A stretch of 64,000 nucleotides of DNA, from positions 14,763,911-14,827,910 of the forward strand of contig OZ025256.1 of the NCBI GenBank assembly GCA_964019135.1, written 5' to 3'. Below the pieces are notes generated by a model, which was not told the origin of the DNA, searched no databases, and saw nothing but the letters and a program-made list of their open reading frames with translations. Origin of the DNA: Arenicola marina. Its lineage: Eukaryota; Annelida; Polychaeta; Arenicolidae. How positions within the stretch are numbered: the stretch's first letter is position 1; each line of letters starts with the position of its first letter. The position numbers and the translations under genes are program-made. Of the stretch, positions 56,001-64,000 are shown in pieces.

Positions 56001-57368
56001 GTACCCAGACTTGAGATCAAGAGAGGTAAAGTAGCGAGCACCTGCCAGGGCGTCAAGGGTCTCGTCTATGCGTGGGATCGCATGCGCATCTTTCACAGTG
56101 CGTGAATTCAACTTTCGGTAATCGATACAAAACCGCAAACTCCCATCTTTCTTGCGGACTAAAACCACAGGGGAAGCAAAGGGACTGGAGCTGCGTTGTA
56201 TGACATCACAGTCCAACATCGCAGTAAGGTGGTCTCTAACCTCCTCATACATCGGAGGGGGAATTCTACGATATTTCTCCTTGAAGGGGGTATCATCGAC
56301 CAACTTGATAGGATGCTCCACTGTCTTAGCACAACCTAGGTCTAAGTCTCCGAGAGAGAAAATACCTTTCCACTTCACCAACAGCTTTGCCAAGTCGGCA
56401 CGTTGCTCTTCATCAGCCCCATCTAAGTTAAACAGGGTTAAAAGCTCTTTACCTTTGTCAGGCTCATCGGTGCCAGAAGACGTCTGCTGCACCTGAGTCA
56501 TGGCGGGCTTACCGGGTTGTGGGACCAAAGCGACCGGAGTGAGTTCACACACGTTCGTGTTGGCAGGAATCACAACATCCTTATTGTTAGTGTTGTGCAC
56601 CTGGACGGAACACCTAGTGGCAGACTTTGAATGAGACTCAAACTGCTGCACCGTGGGAACTACTACAACCCCATTTGGCAATGATTGCCGCACACTTTCC
56701 TCAGTAAATGCAAGGATCGAACCCACATCTCCAGCCCGAACGCTCCCATGCATCGTTACTTGACTGTTATGGGGAACAACTATTTGTTTTAGGCAACGGA
56801 CCTCGCCTATCACAGACCCTGGGCCGAGATGCCGCCTATGCTGCATGGCCTGCAGGACTGTCGTCCAGGCTATTGGTATGTCCGGCCCTGTAGCCACATC
56901 ACCACTAGACTCTAACACTTTGTATAAAACGTTGGTACCAATGACCATAGGGACGAGCTGGTTGTATCTTGTGTTAGCCACAACTAGTATAGGTGTCGCT
57001 ATTTTAAGGGCTTTTCCAGCGATTTCTAACTCTACATCTAACGCAACCATCCCTTCACAGTTTACTTGGTTACCACCTGCCCCTTCCACATTGAATAACG
57101 CAGACAGGGTATCCACTTCAACTTCCGGGAAATGAGTCTTCACAAACCAAGACGCAATTGTTGTTACCTGTGAACCGGTATCCAAGAGGCCAGAACACGG
57201 TTTATCGGAAACACGGAGAGGAACCTCATTCGCTCGACCTACCAGTTCAGCTTTAGGCTGCGGCTTCCTCTCTATGGGGCTTTCGTCTGTGCACTCCCTT
57301 CCTCGCCCCCAGGTGAGAGTGTGGTGGCGTTTAAAGGCACGCCGTTTACATGAAATCGGGCCACGCAT
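53067..57368 (-). CDS. pol: Gypsy Pol: protease, reverse transcriptase, RNase H, integrase
   Basis: The 1433-codon frame is uninterrupted. The retroviral-type aspartic protease has DTGS at 63-66. The reverse transcriptase (about 355-580) has the first Asp in SLDLKSGYWQ (D451) and YLDD at 514-517. RNase H (about 660-785) has D667, E708, D734 and D775/D777. The integrase has the zinc finger H905/H910/C940/C943, then catalytic D970, D1029 and E1065 (DD35E), and a GPH-type (GPY/F-like) module near 1198. A Ser/Glu-rich tail of about 185 residues ends with an RRSTR motif. The frame overlaps gag by 97 bases in the -1 register and is probably made as a Gag-Pol fusion by frameshifting at 57335-57329. 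An ATG does exist at 57368, so independent initiation cannot be excluded. There is no env downstream: 144 bases separate the stop from the LTR. Confidence 0.95.
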   Translation of the reverse strand: MRGPISCKRRAFKRHHTLTWGRGRECTDESPIERKPQPKAELVGRANEVPLRVSDKPCSGLLDTGSQVTTIASWFVKTHFPEVEVDTLSALFNVEGAGGNQVNCEGMVALDVELEIAGKALKIATPILVVANTRYNQLVPMVIGTNVLYKVLESSGDVATGPDIPIAWTTVLQAMQHRRHLGPGSVIGEVRCLKQIVVPHNSQVTMHGSVRAGDVGSILAFTEESVRQSLPNGVVVVPTVQQFESHSKSATRCSVQVHNTNNKDVVIPANTNVCELTPVALVPQPGKPAMTQVQQTSSGTDEPDKGKELLTLFNLDGADEEQRADLAKLLVKWKGIFSLGDLDLGCAKTVEHPIKLVDDTPFKEKYRRIPPPMYEEVRDHLTAMLDCDVIQRSSSPFASPVVLVRKKDGSLRFCIDYRKLNSRTVKDAHAIPRIDETLDALAGARYFTSLDLKSGYWQVKVRPEDREKTAFTVGPLGFWEFKRMAFGLTNAPATFQRLMEGCMGDLHLSQCLLYLDDIIVFSSTLEEHLDRLDRIFQRLSEYGLKLKPSKCSFLQKSIKCLGHIVSADGVHTDPDKIALVKDWSVPTDIKELRQFLGFTGYYRRFVKGYAKVSRPLYDLLRGQPKANSKLAWAVEQQTAFTELVRILTSAPVLGFADYRSPFKLHIDASGQGLGAVLYQEQGGLDRVIAYASRGLSPSERNYAAHKLEFLALKWAVTDKFREYLYGAQFTVFTDNNPLTYVLTSARLDATGYRWLAELTNFDFDLKYRAGKSNGDADALSRLPEKIIQSVTSAICQTQAVSYVETVLTNPSALTGLNESTLTSRPAAEWAKLQSDDPDLSAIVGYLKQGELPTRDNRVIQALRRTVDSLCLRRGVLYRKRLLEGRDTWQLVLPPQFHLEALRGVHDDVGHVGRERTLELLQARFFWPGMTRSVESYLKNCAPCIRRKARAQVAPMVSIKSSQPLELVCMDFLSLEESKGKIKDVLVITDHFTRYAVAIPTRDQSARTTAQALFKTFVTNYGFPARLHSDQGRNFESRVIQELCKLCNIRKSRTTPYHAMGNGQAERFNRSLLNMLGTLSPAHKANWKEYVGPMAHAYNCTKNEQTGYSPFYLMYGREPRLPIDLVLGVKEMVNEDTVTYQTYVKRLESRLASAYKAASERVRSRQERQKAHYDTRNVLTNASIQVGDRVLVKQTAFKGPHKLADRWSSEVYVVREQPNSDVPVFHLQKVDGSGPVRSLHRNLLLPIGSVQMQDEREDQQSLPRRKTRSHRAEVATDTSSSSEEESVDVRLYYRVPRSAGREQGDHPAGEPDSPVRHVSESDAETRHEVSPDDVSDGATQMSRLSSATVDANSVTSDEDRENAADGPCDVVDSGGEAVDSEGATVAPLRRSTRLKSQPAWLQRGDYLVSSMVETPKSWLPRFTSGGTVGKVLHL

Positions 57369-58321
57369 CTACTTACCGGATGTCCCGCACGTCCGCACCG
57401 TTTGCAAACTACGGCCGGTGCCTTCCGTCTTGGGGACAAGCGACTCGTGTTAAAGTTACGGTTTGTCTCTCTTGTCTGTGGCTGTTCAAGCTTACCCAGT
57501 CTCTGGTCCATTGCTTCCATCTTTGTAAGCAGCTTGTCCAACTTACCACTGAGCTCGTCAGTAACGCCATGCTGCCCTACTATGGCCTTCGTCTTTGACG
57601 ATCCGGCCAACTCATGTTCGGTTTGACGGACCCATTGAAACAAAACATCATACTTACTCTTGACATCGAAGTGGTGACGAGTTGCCTCCTTCAGCTGGCG
57701 ATCTTTCAGTCCTACCCAGAGTTTCGTTCTCAGCATCTGCTCAGGGGCATCCCCGGATAACCCACCTTGTTCCCGGATCTGGCCCACCAAGTCCTCGAGC
57801 CGACATCCCCATTCTGAGGCAGTCTCTCCCTCTCGCTGCTTTGAGGCATAAAATTCTTCCAAAAGTTGCTCAGTGGATAGTACAACACCAAAAACAGCCT
57901 TAAATTTGAATAGTACATCCTCTACACATGCATCCTCTCCCAAGTTACGCATTACCTTGGACGCAGTGCCACGTAACGATCGACGGATACTATGCAACAC
58001 AACTGTTTGGGGGTGACCCTCTCTCATGAGACATTTCACTTCATACTTCCATTCATAATATGTTATCTCTCCCTTGCCTCCATTTCCGGAGAAGAGAGGG
58101 AGTCTAATATCCCTGGAAGAAGGAAAGAAAGCCGGTGAATCGCTATTAAGCCCTCTAATTGGGTTAACCCCACTCGCCATCTCCCCCTGACCATCCTGCT
58201 CTCCCGCAAGTGGGGGCTGTTCATACACGTGTAGCAATCGCAAGATCTCATCGCGAGGAAGACACGAGAGTTGATGCTCAACAGTAGAGTCAACGTCTCC
58301 TTCTCCGTCTATGATGGACAT
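57272..58321 (-). CDS. gag: Gypsy Gag with PNMA-like capsid and CCHC zinc knuckle
   Basis: This is a 349-residue structural polyprotein. The first ATG in the frame is at 58321. Residues about 70-235 form an all-helical capsid-like region whose WKYEVKCL, RRSLRGTAS and FGVVLSTEQLLEEFY segments resemble the Gag-derived PNMA/Ma proteins and related Ty3/Gypsy capsids. Residues 255-280 are a short charged helix. A nucleocapsid zinc knuckle CX2CX4HX4C (C306, C309, H314, C319) follows. The last 97 bases overlap pol, and the TTTAAAC heptamer sits in the correct register at codons 329-331. It should assemble into virus-like particles packaging the element's RNA. The PNMA link is by pattern recognition and not by alignment. 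Confidence 0.9.
   Translation of the reverse strand: MSIIDGEGDVDSTVEHQLSCLPRDEILRLLHVYEQPPLAGEQDGQGEMASGVNPIRGLNSDSPAFFPSSRDIRLPLFSGNGGKGEITYYEWKYEVKCLMREGHPQTVVLHSIRRSLRGTASKVMRNLGEDACVEDVLFKFKAVFGVVLSTEQLLEEFYASKQREGETASEWGCRLEDLVGQIREQGGLSGDAPEQMLRTKLWVGLKDRQLKEATRHHFDVKSKYDVLFQWVRQTEHELAGSSKTKAIVGQHGVTDELSGKLDKLLTKMEAMDQRLGKLEQPQTRETNRNFNTSRLSPRRKAPAVVCKRCGRAGHPVSRCVARFHVNGVPLNATTLSPGGEEGSAQTKAP
57329..57335 (-). promoter_or_regulatory. -1 ribosomal frameshift slippery site TTTAAAC
   Basis: In the gag frame the heptamer reads T TTA AAC, exactly the X XXY YYZ register for tandem -1 slippage. After slippage the frame reads TTT AAA and enters pol. Downstream, GGGGC and GCCCC (within 25-70 bases) could form a stimulatory stem. 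Confidence 0.85.
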
Positions 58322-60076
58322 TATCAATGCTTATGCTTATCAATCGAATACAAGTTCTAGAGCTCAAAATCCGTCACAATTACTGTGTAGTTCGCAATAT
58401 GAGTATCTCACAACCACAATACTCACACAGTAACATGAAAAGCGATCCTGCAATAATAACTACAATCACACACGTGAATAAAATCTATGATTGTTGGCCT
58501 GCAACACAAACTATAAGGTCTTGACAGGACAATCACCAATCAAAAACCAAGATTCAAACACAAAACTTTTCACTATCAGCAATGACCTCACACAACAGCA
58601 ACTTGACGAGACAACCACCTAGCAAAACAAAACGAAATAAGTACAAGCACATCAAGTTTCAATATCAGCAATCTCCTCATACATCGGAAGTCTTGATGAG
58701 TTGAGTCACTTTAATCACGACCTGAAAACCATATTATTCCACACATAAATCAAAACAATATGACAAGCACAGTAGAAATGAATGATCAATGAAGTGATAT
58801 GACGTTAAACTGAGCTGAGACAAGAGAAACTCAGAAACTGACCACACGATGCACGAATAGGGACACAAATGACCGAGAAACTGTTCCAGCTCCCTAATCC
58901 CTATTCAATGCAATTGACCGGTGAAGGCCAGAGATGAAAGGCAGGGATGCTGTTAGTAATCAATAGTGTTATACTATCAAGTTCACTCACGCAAGACAAC
59001 AACTCTTACAATTACTACAAGCTTATACCCATTCAGTAAACTTATCTCTCTATATAGGTCCTTTACAAACCAGTCAGTGAGATCAAGTATAGATACATTA
59101 AAAAAAAAGTAAAAAAAAAATTAATTAACTCTAGACTAAGCTTACAGTGTATAAAAAAACAAAAACAAAACAAAACAACAGAAAAAAATAAAAAAAATAA
59201 ATTCTACCGAAAATAGAAGTGTAAATGGAAAGACGAGAACCCAAAAAAAAAAATTAAACCCGCAAATCTAACCTAAAACAAATCATCGAATAACTAATTA
59301 CTGAAAACAGCCTCGAACAGATGTGACACGAATTCCCCAATAATAGCCGGCTTTTAGGGAATTTGTGCAACAACCATTCAAGTCCTGTGGCATACAACAA
59401 TAACTTAAAATTGAGCTCTTAATTAAAGTCACCAGTGCACTTAAACATTATAACTTAGGCCTATCTTAATAAAGTCTCACCCGGGGTAACGCCGTTTGAT
59501 GCTTGACAGATGGTTGATCGATGCTTGTACATTGCCTTCACCTTGCTGTGCGGTCTGATGTTTGGTGAAGCGCGATAAAGCCCTGGACGGCCTCGTGCCA
59601 AACCCGTTGTAGACACAGCCCGACGAATTCAGCCTCCGAGAAGACAGGCCGAAGTAGTGTTGTCAGCCGCCACAACCCCGTTGAGCACAAGCGCGGTGCA
59701 CTTACGCGTGGAGTTGCGGCACGATGACATTAACACTTGAAGGTGGCCGTTGCCACAAACCGACGATACGAGTCTCGGAGAAAACTGGCCGAAGCCAGTG
59801 ACGCAGCGGCCACAACCCCGTTGAGCACAAGCGCGGTCTGCACTTGCGCGTGGAGTTGGCCGCTCGTTGAAATTAACGACACTTGAAGGCCGTTAACCAG
59901 GTGTTACCAGTCTTCGAGAAAACTGGCCCTCGAGGACATGAAAAGCTCACTGCAGATAAGCTCGGTATCCACCTCCGTCGCGATGAAGTCAACAGTTCCT
60001 ACTGCCTGATGTTCATCGCGCCGGCAGTGAACATGAAATTGAAGTCCATCGGTTTCACCGCCGAGTCTTAAAACCC
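58322..60076 (-). other. Long untranslated leader of the Gypsy element
   Basis: About 1.75 kb between the primer binding site and gag holds no ORF. The part next to the LTR (59600-59900) is GC-rich with an imperfect duplication of about 180 bases: CCACAACCCCGTTGAGCACA occurs twice, near 59670 and 59811, with TTGCGCGTGGAGTTG-like flanks. The part from 58330 to 59330 is AT-rich. Such a leader could carry the packaging signal, an internal ribosome entry site or spliced introns; none can be demonstrated here. Confidence 0.7.
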
Positions 60077-60095
60077 AATCCTGCCGACTGCGCCA
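60077..60095 (-). other. Primer binding site, tRNA-Ser type
   Basis: Three bases (AAA) after the 5' LTR, the minus strand reads TGGCGCAGTCGGCAGGATT. It is complementary to a tRNA 3' end with CCA, discriminator G and acceptor strand CGACTGC, which from memory fits animal tRNA-Ser. The same primer type is used by some insect Gypsy elements. Confidence 0.8.
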
Positions 60096-60098
60096 TTT

Positions 60099-60653
60099 TG
60101 TAGCGGGCCTGTGGTGCGCCCTGTTCTTTAATTGGGTTTTTAAAACACAACTCGGCGGCGGTGATAATATTTGACAGACTTTATTTCCCCAGGCGGGTAA
60201 ACCTGCAACACAAGGATTAGAAAACGAGTTGAAAGCCGGCGTGCTGCCGGCGCACATCGAGTCAAATAGAAAAGTTCTCTGTGTAACTTATCAAGTTACT
60301 ATTTAAACCAATTACAGCATATAAGTTACTAGATACATTACGCGGAATATCTACAAATCACATTAGTACATTGCGTTAGTATGAAAATAGCGAGGAATGA
60401 TAAAATGAAACATACCTGCAACACAAGGATTAGAAAACGAGTTGAAAGCCGGCGTGCTGCCGGCGCACATCGAGTCAAATAGAAAAGTGACGGGCAACCC
60501 ACAAATATCCCATGATCCCTTTGGCGTAATGAGAGTGAGCCAATGAAATGCGCGTTGCTATGATGGTCACGAAAACAAAAAAATGAACCAATGGTATGCG
60601 ATCATTAAACTAACAGTACAAATTTACCATCACATAAAATAGATCCCGCCACA
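60099..60653 (-). repeat. 5' LTR, 555 bp
   Basis: It is identical by eye to the LTR at 52369-52922 except for one additional A in the run near 60580-60587. It carries the same 75-bp internal duplication and an AATAAA at 60185-60180. The promoter for the element should lie here, on the minus strand. Confidence 0.95.
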
Positions 60654-60657
60654 TAAG

Positions 60658-61619
60658 CACCTGTTAACTATCTAGTGACAATATTTTGTTGAAAGACACT
60701 TTGAACTTGTATTTTCCCGTATCAATAACTGCGGTCAGTAAACTTGGCGCAGTACAGCCCGCTGAATACCCAATATTTGTGCTGGCCTGACTGTATTGCC
60801 GACGGCCGAATTACAGATGACAAGCGGAATAAACCATAATTGGCGAAAATGGGGAAACGGCTATTGTTTTCGACGTATCGATTTATCCAATGTTTCTCAT
60901 ACTGCTAATGCATATGGGTGATTTTATGAGCAGATATGATAGAGCCACTTGAGCTCAATACTACTTTATTGTTATTTTACCGCGAATGATTTTATTACAG
61001 TTTTGTCCAAATCAAGAAATCAATTATGACGGCTTTGACAAATTATAACTTAGCTTTATTTAAATAAAGCTTTGAATAGGAATAACATTATAAAATAGAA
61101 ATAAAAATTAACTGTATTAACTTAAATAATGTGACATTATATAAATCCTCAATCATCCTCTTTGTATTTAGCAAATATTTGATATCGAATAATGTGTACA
61201 ATTTACCTATACATATTTGTCTGAGATATATATTACACATAGATATAGATCTAAGTATATGGGAAATGATATGTCTTTTACATATTTTTTAATCTATGAT
61301 AAAAAAATTCAATTTGTCAAATCTTAGTTTTTTATTATATTGAAATATTGAGTTTTTTGCAAGTCAACAATCAAGTGAACATACCAATAAAACATTGCAA
61401 AGAATGTAAATATAAATTAGACAAGAGTACGAAGTATGTGGATGCAAATAACTAAATCTATGAAGTGTGAAAAGTAAATCTATTGTATTTGATGATCTGA
61501 TATAAGAAAATGACATTATATCCCTGTATTCTATGTAATATAACACGAAACTGCTATTTTTGGAAATAAACAACTAAAAAAAAATCTATGAAGAAATAAA
61601 AAAGTTAACAGACTGCATA
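60658..61619. other. AT-rich DNA right of the Gypsy insertion, no gene
   Basis: The stretch is AT-rich from about 60950. Only short unsupported frames are present. Confidence 0.55.
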
Positions 61620-63200
61620 AACCTCTAGAACCTTTAAAGAAAATTAATGAATTTGCCAATGTCATGAATAATGTCATCACAGAAAGTAGAAAGTTGATTG
61701 TTATAGCCTACTGAATTGTAATGTCCAGTTATATTCTAAGTGTTGTAAACTGGTCTTTTCAAATAATGGAACATGTTATAATATATACTATAGCAACCGC
61801 GCAGAAGTCTGAAAAAGTGATTATACAACACCAGTTTATTTATTATGACACACAGAATTTATTGGCAAAGCAATATGTCTTGGTGCTCTTGTCACAACTG
61901 TAGCTAAATGTTAGAGAAAAGAATAAAAGTAACAACATGTGCCATATATATTGATGATTAGTATCATTTTATTGTGATGTTTATACTGGTTAAATGAAAA
62001 TATATATATATAAACCTGCCAAAGATGTTTAATGTTACTTGAGATCTTATGTGCTACTTGTTATTATGGATGTTTTTCTTAATTTTTTTATTTTTATTTT
62101 TATTAATATACATCATATGTATAGACCTGAGGACAACAGTACCAAAAAGGTGCAATTTAATCAAAATTAAGTCGCACAATCTAAAGAGGACATCTTATCA
62201 TTACAGAGTTATGCAGCATTAATTTCAATGTAGATTTTAATTTGCAAATGTCATGAACAACTTTTGTCACCCAGGGCTGATTTAATGTAAAACAAAGTTG
62301 ATGATTATTATATCCTATTAAACCAGATAATGTCCTATTTTGTTTTTAAAGTCATAAATTAATCTTTTCTTCATTTAAATTGATGGAACACAATCTAATA
62401 CAATATACCGGTAGCAACTGAGAGATTTGAAAAGCTTATATGTTATATTTATTACGGTACACAGGATTTATTAACCAAGGAATGTGCCATTGTCATTAAT
62501 GTTGTCGAATGCAGGAGAATTAAGAGATGACATTGACCTAACAAAATGTAACATATATATTGATTATCCCTTTATTGGGATTTTTTATGCTTATGCTGGT
62601 TAAATAAAAATGTTTCTATAATAATACCTTTAATAATATTACTGAATTCCTTATGGGTTATTTGTTATCAATATTTTTAATAGTTTGTTGTTCTCTTCTT
62701 TTTTTATTATATGTTTTATGTTTCACCAGGAAAAAAGTAGCTATGAAAAGTGTAATTTAATCAAATTAATTGGGCAACCTTAAAAAGAATTGTTATGAAT
62801 TTGATGAAGTATGAAATATCTCTTTTTTTGTACCTTCACTTAGTTGTTGTACTTTCACTTAGTTTTCGTATCTGCTACATTTGAAATACTTGCAGATTTT
62901 ATTTTATATCATATGTTGTCAACCTAATTAAACTGATATGATAGAAGCAAATCCAATGCAAAGAGACAAATAGAAACTTTGATTTATTATCATCATGTTT
63001 ATGCAATGTATGAGCAAAAAAGTAGTCAATCATGAAGGTCATACACTGAATAATTATTGACTTTGTAAGTTTGCATTACAGATTCCGGATGAAAATCTCC
63101 ATATATTTAAAGATGCCACAATTTTTAAATAATTTTTGTTTCCTTGTGTGTTTATGTCAAAAGTAGCAAAAGAAAGTGTAATTTAATTAATCAAAAGGAA
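61620..63200. repeat. Diverged tandem duplication of about 600 bp, 2-3 copies
   Basis: Ordered matches recur at similar spacing. AATTTGC(C/A)AATGTCATGAA lies at 61650 and 62240. (T/A)CACA(G)GA(A/T)TTTATT lies near 61853 and 62460. ATATATTGAT...TTTAT...GTTAAAT lies near 61947 and 62553. GTGTAATTTAATCAAA-like sequences lie at 62152, 62749 and 63176. The copies are heavily diverged and non-coding. Confidence 0.6.
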
Positions 63201-63914
63201 ATATTACAATTAAAGATTTATACAGAACTAAAGCTATCAGTAAGCTGAACGTAGACACATCAGCTATACAAATTAATAATATCAACACAAGTGGCCACCT
63301 AAAAAAATCTAAACACTTTTTGTTTTATAAAGTAAGGCTTAATTCCACCATTCCCATAAAGAGGAAGCATAGATTATCTATTTTTGCTAGCATATTTGAA
63401 AGGACCCGTTAAACTGAGGTATGACTGAAGTCAACTGCTTCATGTATATACTTCTTTGGATATTAAGTTTGCCGCACAAGTTTAACTTAGATCCAGATCA
63501 TTATAAGCTTACCGGTAAGCCGATAAGTACATGTAAGCTAGCTCACTCTGTGGAAATGGAAAAGTCACAGTACTGGTCTATTTTGTGGTTCTCATGAAAC
63601 TGTTTGTCAAAATACCCATCAATACTATGAATGTAACACAACGGAAGCAATTTAGAAAGATAATGTTAACACATTAAATTTACAACGTTGTTCTTTTGAA
63701 ATTTGCCTATTTGAATGGTAGTTGCATTCAGGATTGAAAAACTGTAATTTTGACGGCAAAGGCTGTCCATACCTGTCACTCGATCACTCAAGATCAGTGT
63801 AAACATTGGGAAATCATCTACCTGTTGTGCGCCTAGTTAACTGAACGTGGCCAGTATTATGGAAAATGACATGTTCAAAGTGTCATCTACCAACATATCG
63901 ACACGAAAAAGTTA
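63201..63914. other. AT-rich DNA, no gene seen
   Basis: No coding, repeat or structural feature could be supported in this stretch. Confidence 0.5.
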
Positions 63915-64000
63915 ACAGTTCTTTATTTAAGACGCACGAAAGACGAATTGCGACCCACCCCTTGTTTGCCTGGCTGGCCGCGCAGCTTGCCTGGTTCCGC
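63915..64000. repeat. Inverted match to 52288-52368
   Basis: The reverse complement of this end reads GCGGAACCAGGCAAGCTGCG, then GGGGTGGGTC, then CTTAAATAAAG. At 52291-52368 the plus strand has GGAACCAGGCAAACTGCGCG, AGGGTGGGTC and CTTAAATAAG in the same order. The sequence may continue beyond the window. Confidence 0.65.

Larger units (their letters stand above)
52369..60653 (-). mobile_element. Complete Ty3/Gypsy LTR retrotransposon, 8.3 kb, apparently intact
   Basis: On the minus strand the order is: 5' LTR (60653-60099), primer binding site, a long leader, gag, pol in the -1 frame (protease, reverse transcriptase, RNase H, integrase), polypurine tract, 3' LTR (52922-52369). TAAG flanks both ends. 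Comparing the LTRs by eye I find a single difference, one A more in a poly(A) run, so insertion is very recent. Neither coding frame is interrupted and there is no env-like ORF. All cis signals needed for retrotransposition are present. The element is a member of Metaviridae-type retrotransposons, with a Gag like the PNMA family. Confidence 0.95.

Noticed and set aside
53270..57626. Plus-strand frames of 60-153 codons across the Gypsy element
   Set aside because: They are antisense shadows of pol and gag, with no domains or start context.

Overview
This is eukaryotic, animal nuclear DNA. The evidence is a spliced exon of the exostosin glycosyltransferase EXT1, animal-type LINE, SINE and Ty3/Gypsy retrotransposons, fold-back DNA transposons, and a large load of minisatellites. 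The mixture of GC-rich homopolymer and minisatellite DNA with compact mobile elements fits a marine invertebrate (a lancelet-like or other non-vertebrate genome is plausible). The species cannot be fixed from the sequence. There are no operons, CRISPR arrays or bacterial genes.

Layout: positions 1-34.2 kb are dominated by at least a dozen unrelated tandem arrays (units of 65, 24, 57, 42, about 107, about 20, 12/18, 36, 25, 29, 25 and 42 bp). These are separated by G- or C-rich low-complexity DNA and one 200-N assembly gap (19153-19352). A 4.26-kb 5'-truncated LINE with an intact endonuclease-reverse transcriptase ORF sits inside the 24-bp array and splits it. The very long open frames over the arrays are artefacts of unit lengths divisible by three. 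A decayed LINE tail lies at 27.2-27.6 kb. Copies of one tRNA-derived SINE family lie at 1.4, 19.8, 34.8 and 37.7 kb; the last is complete, with a 12-bp target-site duplication.

Positions 38-48 kb hold the only clear host gene: exon 1 of EXT1 on the minus strand (40820-41721), ending in a consensus splice donor in the same phase as recalled for human exon 1. No later EXT1 exon was recognised, so much or all of 1-40819 may be EXT1 intron 1. Upstream of the gene are three inverted-repeat elements. One (46357-47012) is a textbook fold-back MITE with a perfect 9-bp target duplication, as in Mutator-like elements. At 48.2-49.8 kb are exon-like fragments of an IS630/Tc1-like DDE transposase gene with a frameshift and no recognisable central catalytic part.

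Positions 52369-60653 are a complete, apparently young Ty3/Gypsy LTR retrotransposon on the minus strand. It has near-identical 554/555-bp LTRs, a 4-bp target duplication, a tRNA-Ser-type primer binding site, a polypurine tract, and gag and pol open frames that overlap in the -1 frame with a canonical TTTAAAC slippery heptamer. Its Gag resembles the PNMA (paraneoplastic Ma) capsid family. The rest (60.7-64 kb) is AT-rich non-coding DNA with old tandem duplications. The clearest candidates for follow-up are this intact Gypsy element, the Mutator-type fold-back, and the density of independent minisatellites beside EXT1.
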